Of a stretch of 64,000 nt of DNA, positions 1-12,300 are shown piece after piece. The stretch comes from Lasioglossum baleicum (Eukaryota; Arthropoda; Insecta; Hymenoptera; Halictidae). The position numbers and the translations under genes were made by a program. The DNA is taken from contig NC_134939.1 of NCBI RefSeq assembly GCF_051020765.1, forward strand, positions 2,320,901 through 2,384,900. Direction: 5' to 3'. Position 1 is the stretch's first letter. Every line of letters begins with the position of its first letter. The notes under the pieces were generated by a model that made no database searches, was not told where the DNA came from, and saw only the letters and a program-made list of their open reading frames with translations.

Positions 1-80
1 CATCGTCCGGTGCATCGTTTATCGGTGTAAAGTAACACGAGTAGGCGGTGGGCGGTAGGGACACCTGACACACACTCGCC

Positions 81-333
81 ATGAGGCCACCGAATCCGGC
101 CCGACACGTGTGCGCGCTGATGATGCAGCTCGCCTGTATCGCTTGCATCGCGTGCATCCCCGCGGTCGCGCAAATCTTCTTTGATCAACACTACGATGAT
201 CCGCTTGCAGATATACACACGTGCACCGAGACCGAGTTCAAGTGCACCAACGGCAGGTGCATACCCAAGACGTGGCAGTGCGACGGGGACAAGGACTGCA
301 CCGATGGCGCCGACGAGGATGAAGCGACTTGCA
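81..333 (+). CDS. LpR: LpR exon 1: signal peptide and LDLa 1
   Basis: Begins at ATG 81 and ends in phase 1 before a GTAAGC donor. It codes for a Cys/Ala-rich hydrophobic signal sequence ending near PAVAQ, a short acidic stretch, and the first LDLa repeat (HTCTETEFKC...DCTDGADEDEATC). The 80 bases upstream contain no in-frame ATG and are read as 5'UTR. Confidence 0.92.
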
Positions 334-3300
334 GTAAGCGCATCTTCCTTTTTATTACTGGTTTATTTATGTATATTTGCTGTTTGGTTCGTGACCTCGT
401 GATTGGACGCGATTGGGGTCAGCGTGAAATCAAGTATCTTACTCCTCGCAAGGTTAAGGTCTAATAACCACAGGGACCAGAGATATATAACAGTTATTCT
501 AAAATTTTCTACGATGAAAATCATTAATAAAAGGTTGATTATTATTGAAATTTAAGATTATCTACACAAAATATAAAGAAAATAATTCGGAGAACAAAAT
601 GATTAAAAAATGTCGATTTTTATACTTTTTGGTTACAAGTAATATTTATTAGTGTCCAAAAAATTGGATCCTCCTCGATAACTGTTATCGATGAAGAAAA
701 ACTGTTTCGATTGCTCAAAGCAGTTATCGATGAGAGAAATTTATTTCTATCGCTCTTAACAGTTACCGATGATCGAATTTCTTGTCACTTGTTCATAATA
801 ATTATTGATGAGAAAATTCATTTCGGTTGCTTATTTAATTATTGAGTTGTCTACTCTTTTTTGGATGGAGCAAGCCTCTGAAATTCATTGAGAAGGTTTT
901 GTACAACAAAATGAATCAACAGACCATAAGAACAACACAAAACCTGTTTGTTGACTGTGTTTGTTCACGGACGACTCTGTTCCACTCGGGAAAAATCAGA
1001 AATATAGACTGCCGTATTTATCAAAACTAGCGTGCATAATCCACGCTGTTCCGGCAACTCAGGTTAGTGTTAAACGAGCTTTTTCTGCTCTAAAATTAAC
1101 GCTAGATGATTTGCGATGTAATTTGTCAGGAAAAAATTAGGAAAAACTCATGTTTGTCACATTAAATTTTGATTGATTATGAAATATGAATTATGAAATA
1201 ATTGATTGTTTACCATTTGAAAGTTGTACTATTTAATAATAACTATTACAAATTTTCTTCAGCAATGACTGTTATGAGCGATGGAAATGAACTTCTCTCA
1301 TTGATAACTGTTATAAGCGATCAAAGAAATGTGTCTCATCGATAAGTGTTATAAGTGATCGAAATGAATTTCTCATTTGGTTACTTATAATCCTTATTTG
1401 TAACCAATACGATTTTAGTGGATGAAATACTTGTTATTCAATGGTTTTTTTCTTTTTGGTTATAACCCAGTTAGGGTCTCTGCTAATAACACATAAATAG
1501 TAAGGTGGGGTCTCTTAGACACCGACAAATGAATTTCATAAATAGCCTCGGTTTTAACAAATTTGGGATAAAGAATAACACAGGATAAAAAGTAAACAAA
1601 CAGATTTAATTTTATTCATATAAAAATTCTTTTCAAACATCTGAAGCTGGGATCTTTGAGACTCCACAGTAATGTATGTAATACAGTAATTGTATTTAAA
1701 TACAAATTTCGAATAACGAATAAAAGATACAAAATTTGTATTCGTTATACGAAGGTTCGAATACAAAAGTATCTTTTATTCGACTTTTATTTAAATAATC
1801 TTGTATTCATCGAATACATTCTCGGCGAATACAAAATTACTTAAATAAAAGTCGAATAACAAATAAAAGTTATGCATCTTTTATTCCAATCGGTATTTAA
1901 ATAATTGTAATGGTTGGTTAATGGTTTATTCGTTACTCCCTATCGTAGTACAACAGTGATGGCGTTGTAGAGCCGAGGCGAAAAGTATTTAAATACTGCC
2001 CAACTCTGATTAATGTTAATATTTACCTATTCCGCCCGAAATTTTCTATTTCAAGTCACGCTGACCTCGCGCGCCTCATCAAGAATCAACGATTAGTCCT
2101 TTCAATGCTACGAATCGAGCGTTTTTCTAAATAACACAAAAATGTCCAACACAGCAAATCGACGCTTTCGAAGGGAGCTACGGAAATTCTTTTTCACCTG
2201 TCTCTTCTCGATTTCCTTTCGTGCATTAGAGATTCTTTTTTCGTTCCATTCTAAAATGAATTCTTACAAACGCTCGGCGTTGGCGATTGGAGTTGGTAAA
2301 CACAACCCGCATCGACCTTAGTTGGTAAACGCAGCTTATGTAAACGGATTAGACAAATATTGCGAATTTGTTCTCTCCTCCATGCTCCACCGTTGTTATC
2401 TCTGTTTTCTTCGTAGCTGTTTAGTGAAGCGTTTATCGTTCTATTGATTTTATAGATTTTTATTCCAACTAACGCCGTTCGTAGCAAGAAATGGTTGGGA
2501 CATCCTGCACACAAGTAGCTACAGAACTTTATTTTGTTATTGATATGATATGCCAGTTCTGGAAAAGTCGAACGTACGTCATTGCGAACATCAAGTCGCA
2601 ATTCCAGGAAGATCTCGGACTTGTTTAAATTTCATTCTGTCCGCCGGACGCTCTGCCACGATTAGTTAGCAATGAAAGGATTAATGAAACTAAACTGCAA
2701 ATTTGAGAGGGTTGAGAATGGAGTTCCAGCAAAAATCCTGAAGGCTAACGAGCATAGACTAGCGAGTCCGCAACGGAGTACGCGAATTTGTTTCGCTAAT
2801 GGTCGCGCACGCGGAAACATTTTTGCGTATTTCGTATTTCCGATGCGCGTAGTTTACACGCGAGCTAGAATCAGAATGATTTCGGGAACCGAGGGCACTC
2901 GAACGGGACAGTTGACAGAGAAGAGCCCCGAATTTCCATATTTTCGTGCACGGGCGTCCGTGCAGATTTAATTTTCGATATCCCGGCGAAATAAAGGATA
3001 CAAACGTGCGACCGTTCGAAGAGAGAGCCGCGCGGAACAATACGCTCGATTTTATTCTCTATAAAGCAGCCGTGAAAGTTATTCTCTCGCTCGCAGCGGG
3101 CCGGATAGAGAAAGAAAAACAGCCCGTAAACGGTTCGTTTGTTACGTTTAACAGCTAAATTATTTGCACGGGGACAAATCGAACCGGCAAACAAACCGAG
3201 TCCGTCCGGAAACGTGCGCGCGCACGCACCTACCGTCCGTTGAGCAATTCGCCGAAAAATTCGCCGATGAAAATTAAATTCCCGTTAGAATGCAAGAGCG

Positions 3301-6300
3301 TGAATTATATGTATATAAAACGACAGGAACGAGCACCGATTGATGTTTTATTTGAATCTATTTGATCCCTGACCAGGTTTTTATTTATTTTTTTATTAAG
3401 CAGTTTATACTGAAAAGTGTTCGCCGATGAAAATAAATTGGTGTTAGATTGCTGGAGTGTAAACTATACGATATTAAACAATATCAATTAATGTTAGGAG
3501 GCTGTGGAAGTGTGTTTGAAATTTTTGAAAGTGGAATTCGAACATTGTCCGTCTGCGGCTGACTGAATCTACTGACGCGTTCAAGTAGGCTTCACTAAAT
3601 GCGCAGCCTTGTAAAAATAACCAAATTGAATTTATTTAAAAATTGTCCAACAAATTTCAACTTTTTTTTGGGATTTCGATTCTCACTATTCAATTCTCAT
3701 AGAGTTTTTTGCGCTGATTCCGAATCTATCCTTAATTATTCTCCTAGACGCACAGTTATTGAGAAATTTGAGTTTGAAAAAATGACATTTTTCAACTTTG
3801 AACAAATATTGTGATGTTATTAAAAAAAATATTGAATTTATCTTCACAGCAAAAATTTCCTTCGACCTTCCCGAATACAGTGATATCCAATATTAATACT
3901 AGAACAGGCGTTCCACGGGATACGGCGCTCAATGGGTTGAAACGCGAAAAACGCGGACAAAAATCATTTCTGAAGCTATTTCTAAGTTTAAATTAATAAA
4001 AATGGTACAGTTTTACAGATTTTGAGGTGCTGAATTCAAATTAACAATCAGATTTTGTTTAATTCCAAACCCATAAAAGTTATATAAGGTTTTTTAGAAA
4101 CGGTTTCCTCGAATTGGGACGTAAATATTATTAATTGTTTTATTATTAATAACGGTATATTTTTAAGTTATTATATACTAAATTCTGTATAATATTTACT
4201 TGATGTTAATCGCCGAACCATATCCCATAGTCATCCTCTTCACTGTCGTCTTCTTCACCGATGTGTAAATCATCTTCTGCTTTCAATAACTGTAGCACGT
4301 TTTCTGGCAATTCTGACACTGATTTCCGTGGTATTTGTTGGTGTGAAATTACTGGACCGGATGTTGTCAACAGTCTGTAGAATAAATCACGGTTGATATG
4401 GTACCTGGAAACGTTTCTGAGTATGTTCTCTTCTGAACTGTTTCACGTATATATTTCCAGCTTCCATAGATTCTTCGGAAAGTTGCCCCATTGGAATAAT
4501 CATAGCTTTCACTATTTCTGCCCCGTGAACCAGCACTTTATGGACAGAAGATGGCATGTAGTACCAACTATAGTTTTCTATATATAACTTGGCCGTTTCC
4601 TGACAATATGTAACGAAAGCAATATCATTAATTTCGCGACTACTATTTAAAGCAGTTAATATGATGTGGAAGCGGATGACGCCAGTTATTTCCGAAAATA
4701 ATTTTAAGTTTCCAAATGCGCGTCGTATTGGAAAAACCACAATTTTCTTGAAATTGTGCAAGTTTAACGAATTTTCTCAAGGTTAAAAAACGTTCGTACC
4801 ACAAACTCTATAATTATCCCATATTCTGCAAAATTTCAGCTTTCATTTTAAAAAATTTCATAGTTCTATCTCATTTCTATCAAAAGTTCTTAGATTTTAA
4901 AACAGAATTCATCGGTTTGTCTCACTGTGCGGCGCGACCGCGCATTCTCTCGCGCGTCATCGTTTTTGTGAGACAGTATGCACGTCTGTAGCTATCTGCA
5001 GCTGAAACCTTTTTAGTTTTATTGTACACATGTCTACCGATAACGTGTATAAATTTTAATGCACCAATTGACACTGTTCGGTTTATAACTCTATGGGTGC
5101 GTTCCGTTTCACGCATAATGCGCATACACTGTATAGCGTAGTATAAGAGTCTCTATGCATACACTATACAGTGTATGCGCTTGAAGCGTGAAACGGAACG
5201 CACCCTATTTGAGTAGAAAAAAAGCTTGAAAATTACTCTTTGTTTCATTAATGTTTATAGGTGCTATATACAACAAAAGCAAATCAAATCCATGCTTATT
5301 ATTTTCGTCCTGAAACACGCTTTCAGTTAGGTATATGCAAATATCCTTACTCATACGTGTATTAAGTTATAACGATATTCTAATATAAAATTCAGGAAAA
5401 GCTAAGCTTATGAATTTTTATTGAACTTCAGAAGTTCAGAAATGCAGAAAATGATGCCTCATTTATCCACTAACAAGTTAATAATATTATACAATTTTAT
5501 ATTTTTCGTTTAGTCAGAAAAATGACTTTTGTCCGCGTTTTTCGCGTTTCAACCCACTGTGCGGCGCGCCGCGCCGCAACTCATGCCTGGCGAAGATATT
5601 TTTCTTTCTGGTTCGAAAAAAACGTCGACCATGCAAACTTGAAATGGTGGTTTCTGAAGATAAAAATCTGCTCTATCGCGTGGTATAGTTCGATTTCCCG
5701 CTGGACCCTTATTTCTTGAGATAAATTGAAAAATATTCTTAAAAATTGGTGCAAAACTGGTGTCTCTCCGCCTTTAGCGATTGTTTAAACATGTTTGAAC
5801 AATCATAATGTATTAATATTGGTTATTACTGTATTCGGGAAAGTCTAAGGAATGTTTTGCTATAAAGATCAATTCAATATCTTTTATAATAACATCACAA
5901 TATTTGTTTAAAGTTGAAAAATATGTTTTTTTTTTTCAAAGCCATGTTCCTCAAAAACTGTGCGTCTAGGAGAACAATTAACGACAGATTCGGGATCAGC
6001 GCAAAAAACTCTATAAGAAGGACCCAACAGTAATTAGAGAACAAAAAAGTTGAAATTTGTTGGACAGTGTAGTTAAAAATGACTAATAGTCTGATTGATT
6101 GTTAGCCAAAACTTAAATAAAGTTAGAGTTAAAACTTTTTGATTAGTTAGTTAAACATGTTTGAACAATCATAACGTATTAATATTGGATATCACTGTAT
6201 TCGGGAAAGTCTACAGAATCTTTTGCTGGAAAGATCGATTCAATATCTTTTATAATAACATCACAATATTTGTTCAAAGTTGAAAAATATGTCATCTTTT

Positions 6301-9300
6301 CAAACTCAAATTTCTCAGAAACTGAGAATCGAAATCCTTTTTGGCTGTTGGACAGTGTTATTATTTTATTCCAGAAATGCACCTTCGCAATTCACATAAT
6401 AATATTGTACAATTACATCAGAGATTCAATATTAAAAGAAGCTTAATGATTTGTACTCAATATTGTATAATTGTAATAATTTATTTGTTATTTTTCCACT
6501 CTACTCGGAGTTATACCACGATTACGAAAACTGCCTCAATAAATGATCCGCTAAGCAGCCTCCAGCAGATTAAGCTCGATCCACTCGAAATGCGAAACGC
6601 ACTTCGCTGCGAAATCGATAAGTTTTATGAAGCCCGGTTGCTCGAGGTCAGGATTGATCGAAATCTGCCAATTCGTATAATCCGATGGCCGAAAAGCGAA
6701 TCGAGAGGGCTCGGTTTCCGAAACACGGGATAAACGATGCGCGATCGCCGGTGATTAGTGGCCGCGATATTATTCTTATCGCTCCTATCTATATTGTTAT
6801 ATTACCGTTGGTAAATTGTAAATGCGCGCGATACCCAGTTGTTATTAATAATATCATCCCGGGCTTGTCCCGAATTCGACAGAGCCTGGGTCCACGGATT
6901 AATATTCATGCGCGCGTATTTTCCACAGCACGCGCGCACACAACCACGATCGCCTCTCTCCCGTTCTCTCGTCTCTCGTAATTAATATTCAATCATAATG
7001 GGGGCTCGTTCGTATGTAGAAATACGCGGGACAGATCAGAACAGGCTGCGGCACACGCTGATTACTTTCGCGTTGTGCTAATTGTCCCGGCACCCGATCG
7101 TCGCTCTCTCGGCTAACGATTATTTACCGCGGATTACACGGCCGACAACTCGTTTTCGACGATACCTACCCGCTCGCTGACGGAAAGTTGGGAAATGGAT
7201 CGTTCTTTCATGAACGCTGCAAATTATTTACCCTGCCGCGCCGGACGACGAGACTGCTACCATTATTCGACCCCGTTTTACTAAAGCGTGCGCGAGCACG
7301 CGCATCGCAAACACCAAGTAAAACATCCCGGCGAACTGTAATATCAACTGACAGAGCCTCGTTATTTAATTAATTAATCGGCCGACGCACCGACCGCGTT
7401 TTCTGCGAATTTCGGTCGCGCTCCAGTCCACCCCGGAAGCGTCTCGCGATCTATGGGCTGGAAATCATGAGATTCTCGGTCTGCTTTAATTTGTTCATTT
7501 CCGTAGAGATTTTGGCGAATTTTTCCATGTTTTCAGCCGATGGAAAAATTCTCTATTACTTGTTAACCTGTGACCGATGAGTCTCCCAGTTGGAATTTTT
7601 TAAATGAGTAATGGTTTCGTTGTTTTTATAGTAAAACAGACATTAATTAGTTTGTTTCGTTGTTGATGTGGTAGGATGCTCTCTTTTAAGAAAAATATAT
7701 AAAGGCGTTTCTGGGTCTTGCTGAAATTTTTATACGAATTATTTTTATGTGTAGTTTCATTATTATTCCAGTGTACCAATTTCGATGCTTCATTTTCAAG
7801 TAAATATAAAAATGTTAGAATCCGGAAGATGTGCTCACCAGTTGGGGGTTGATTCGTTGATTAGCATTCATTGATTATTAATCGTTCCGAGCACAGAATC
7901 AGAAGTTTCTCTGAAAGAGTCGATTCTACGAGAAAAATAAATCGAAAATGTAAAACGAGACTCTTCCAGTTGGATCTTCGGACCGGAGAAAATTGAATTT
8001 CAAAATTCGTCGAGCACGTGCGCTCCTAAATGAGACTGGCTAGAACGTCTGACCATCGCTGACTGCTTCTACTTAGGCGAAAGGATCGCTGGCACGTCTT
8101 ATTATCTGCTACCCATCGATCTTATTAATTTTCATCTCTCCGCTCCTGTGGAATTCACTGGGAAGACGAATAACAATTCGAAATCGTACTAAACAATCAT
8201 CTGCGATTTTTAAACAAATTATGTTCGTACTTACGATGCGGTGTCATACATTGAACAGTAATCAGAATTTGTTACAGAGATTCAAGACTTCTTTTAATAT
8301 TTTTGGTTCTACTCGAACCAACTTGTAACAACTTTTACTTTCGATAACGTTTCTTTGTCTCTTCTCACCGGAACGTGTAATATGTATCCGGGCATTTTTT
8401 AAAAACACTCCACACAGTTCGCGTTTCCAAAATACACCCTATTAATAATTCATATATAATTCTTTGATCCCCTGATAATAATGTATCACGGTCGATATTT
8501 GCACAAAATGGCGCAAGTAGAGGTAACCGTTAATGGTCAGACACTCGAAGCGAAGAGTACTCGGTTCTCCAAATATTATTTTTCCACAGAATGACTCGCA
8601 ATAGAATAATTTTATCGTTAGGTTTCCCATTATCTTTTACACGCATCATTCATACATTCTGTCAAAAAAGTACCGGGAATTGGTCAATGAAACACAAAAT
8701 ATGTATTATTCATCCAAATTTATTGTATCGCCTTCAAAGTAGGCCCCTTTCGAAATACATAATACACTTATGCCAACGAATAACCCAATCATCAAAACAT
8801 TTTTAAACGTATTTTTTGGAATCAACTTCAGTACTCGCCGCGAATTCTCTTTTATGTCATCTATCGACTGAAAACGGGTGCCTCGACGTGGTAATTTGAG
8901 TTTTCGAAAAAGAAAAAAGTCGGCCGGAGCCATATCAGGGGAATACGGTGGCTGCTCGATAAGATTTGTTGAGTTTTTGGCCAGAAATTCGTTCACAATG
9001 ATAACCTTGTGAGATGGTGCGTTATAATGGTGCAAAATCCATGAGTTTTCTTTCCACAAATCTGGTCTTTTTCGACGAATTTGCTCTCTCAAACGCCGCA
9101 TAACGCTCAGATAATATTCTTTATTTACTGTCTCACCTTGTGGAAAGAATTCCGAGTGCACAATACCGCGGTATTCGAAAAAAACTGTCAACATCACCTT
9201 CACTTTTGATCGAATTTGACATGCTTATTTCGGTTTCGGCTCAATTGGAAGGCGCCATTCCGAAGCTTGTTGACTGGTTTGCATGTGAAACACGTAAACC

Positions 9301-12300
9301 CATGTCTCATCACCAGTTACAATGCGTTTTATGAATGTGGGGTCGGAATTGACTCGTTCTAACGTGTCTTCAGCGACCTTAACGCAATTGAGTGTTTGCA
9401 AAAAATTCGCAAAAATTGCAAAACACACTTGAGATGAACTAACAAAATGGCGCACTGTAAACAAACTAAATGACAAGTGACGCTCAAACTCCGTGTGAGT
9501 ATAGGGGACAGTTGTATCAACTTAGCGACAAAAAGAATTTCAATAATCCCTTTAAGGGGGCCGTCTCCTAGCAGATGACGGTCGCGCGTGAACACTCACA
9601 CACCGCTAGAGTACACTCACACACCGCTAGACCACGTATACGTACGCGAGAATTGCTAGGATCAGGGAAATGCGTTCTGATTTCTCGATAATGCAAAGAC
9701 GGGGGTTTTTATTAGTCAAAATCGCTAGATAAAAGATCAATCTAGTGCGCTGTTTGCTTCAAAAGTCGTTCTTTTACGTTTCCGAGCAATGATTTTGCAA
9801 TATTCGGCTGCATGTTGCCCGTCGCATGTTGCCCGTTAGATGGCGCTGCAGTCACGCCGGCGTACTAGCCTCTCCGACGGGCAACATGCAGCCGAATATT
9901 GCAAAATCATTGCTCGGAAACGTAAAAGAACGACTTTTGAAGCAAACAGCGCACTAGATTGATCTTTTATCTAGCGATTTTGACTAATAAAAACCCCCGT
10001 CTTTGCATTATCGAGAGATCAGAACGCATTTCCCTGATCCTAGCAATTCTCGCGTACGTATACGTGGTCTAGCGGTGTGTGAGTGTACTCTAGCGGTGTG
10101 TGAGTGTTCACGCGCGACCGTCATCTGCTAGGAGACGGCCCCCTTAAGCAGGCTTTTTAAATGATCGATCCCCAGTACTTTCTTGACAGAAAATGTATAT
10201 ATTATATATTTACATTATTTATTCACGTACACGTTCGATATTGTTTCAAAGAATTACCCAGAATTCAATTTACAGTGCCCAATATTTATCGTTCTTTGTT
10301 TGCAGCAATTTTTTTATCAAATCTCCTTTGAATAACCAGAAAATAATTTTGTTTAAACCCAGGTCCGTTGACTTAATCTTCAACGAAGTCTGTATTTCTT
10401 TAAAAAATGAACAAACGAAGCCATATATTTGATTTGGTATCGCAACCGTATCATTGTCGAACGTCGAACGAGTTCGCGATCCCGCGGAAATTCTCCGTTT
10501 CCCAAGTTTTCCGACAAAACCGACGGAAAATTTCTTTTTTCGCGTTCCGGGAGGCAGGCGGGGAAGTCTGTAAACGATTTTCGGGGAAACGAGAGGATCG
10601 AGCAGAGCCATATATCCTCGATCGCTTTTGCTCCGAGCGATTCTCTCCGGTGCAGATGCTGGCTTGTGAAAGTGCAACTTTTCGGACCGGTTTCCGCGCA
10701 GGTGAGACGGATTGATGCATGCACGAAAGCTATCGATGCTAGGTATACCTATATAGTATATTATATATATACCATTGCCTTGAGCAACGTGTTCAGATCC
10801 GACCGAATTCAGATCCTCTGGTGGATTCGATGACCCTATTAAAAAATTTCACCGGCGATCCCCGGCGGGCGGCGTCTCCGTGAGAGCGAAATTAATCAAA
10901 TGAATCAAATGAATGAAACGAATCGGACGAATTAAAAAGGCCACTCTCAAGTTGGATGCTAGACTCCATTACTATCCGGCCGGAAATAACTCCCGTCGCG
11001 GACGATGAGCATTCTATGAATCACTAATTATCAGCCTCGCGGAATTTACCTCGTTTACAGACGGACATAAATATTAAATCTTTCTTCAATTAATAACTTG
11101 TCGCCCGGAGCCGAGAGACTCCCTCTGTCTCTCTCTCAGAAGTAGACGGCGTAGACTTTATGCATTTATGCATTAAAGCTGGGGCTGAAGTTGCGAGATT
11201 TTTCTTTCGTTTGGACCTCGACGGAATTCTTGATAGAGGAAGCAATTTTTGATTTAATTAGAATCCCCGTCAGTTCATCTTTCATTGCTGCTATTAATCT
11301 TGTGTAACTCTTAATTGGTGGGGCGGTTTATGATGCGTTTGGAGAAGTTAAACGCTGCGCTCGGGCTCCGAGGACATTAAACTTTCTGTATCTAAGTTGG
11401 AACGGGACACGACGCACAGTGGGCCGGATTGGGGTAAAGTGTGACATTGCCTCGTAACTTTTGATTCGTAAAAGGTATGGATGCGAAACTTGGACTGGAC
11501 AATGTAGTAATGAAACATTAATGATTAGTTAAGAAAAAATACATCAATGTTATTATTATTATTATTATTATTGCCATTAGTGTTACAATATTATAACATA
11601 TAATATAATATATATATATATATATAAATATAATAATAATATATATATAAACACTTTTTTGTAACCATAAGTTAGGGAATAAAGGCCGAGTCCCTCCGTA
11701 AACCCTCTATTTATAATAATTCGTTACTATCCGCGAACATGAAATAAACAACGGTCGTTAAGCGCGATTCGTCTCTTCGCGCGCTCCTCTTACGTCGCTA
11801 CCTCACGTCGCCGTCTACAAACTATGCTTCGCTCCGCTCCGACTCTGCTCGCTATTCGAACATTGATAGCTTTAAACAGTAATAATTCAAGAATAGGTTC
11901 GACTAGGGAATTAATTCTTTCACGGTTATTTAGAGGAAGGTCTACTAAAAATATTCCAATTTGTTAGACCCTGGGACATCCTGGGACTTTAAAGATCTCC
12001 CTTACCGAATATAAGGAATTTTTATAATTTTCTACTTTTACTTCAGCATTGACTTGTAATATATTATGCCGACTAATTAATAATGTAAGATACGATTTCT
12101 TATCGCAAAAATCTGCTCTTCAATTTAAAAAAAAAAAGCGAGAGAAAATATTAAATAGCAACGTCAGGGCATCGCATCAAAGAGAAGCAATTTTTCTCAT
12201 GAAAAATACGCCTCTTAAAACGTCCAACTTTCAATGCTTATTACAACTATAATATTTATTAAATCGTACTATGTTCTTCATTTCCGAGGTCTATGGACAT

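Larger units (their letters stand above)
3644..6068. mobile_element. DNA transposon with long terminal inverted repeats
   Basis: The ends are inverted: TTGTCCAACAAATTTCAAC at the left and GTTGAAATTTGTTGGACAGT at the right. Further inside, 3660-3975 matches 5521-6050 in reverse, including the shared stretch GGTTGAAACGCGAAAAACGC. The interior (3976-5520) holds a decayed reading frame on the - strand and a small foldback. Related arms occur at 6140-6365 and 39837-40680. The family is not recognised. Confidence 0.65.
8655..10195 (-). mobile_element. Internally deleted mariner, copy 1, with nested TTAA element
   Basis: It lies between TA dinucleotides (8653-8654 and 10196-10197). The inverted ends are CATTCTGTCAAAAAAGTACC and its near complement. 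After removing the nested element at 9556-10143 it is about 950 bp, the size of copy 2 at 12508-13451. Both copies lack the N-terminal DNA-binding half of the transposase. Confidence 0.85.

Noticed and set aside
4921..5570. A fourth Transib-like element from CACTGTGCGGCG at 4923 and 5556
   Set aside because: Both motifs point the same way and no inverted partner end with a matching 5-bp duplication was found.
10270..10833. Overlapping frames on both strands around 10.3-10.8 kb as genes
   Set aside because: Several frames overlap in a GC-rich patch with no domain, no splice context and no consistent codon pattern.
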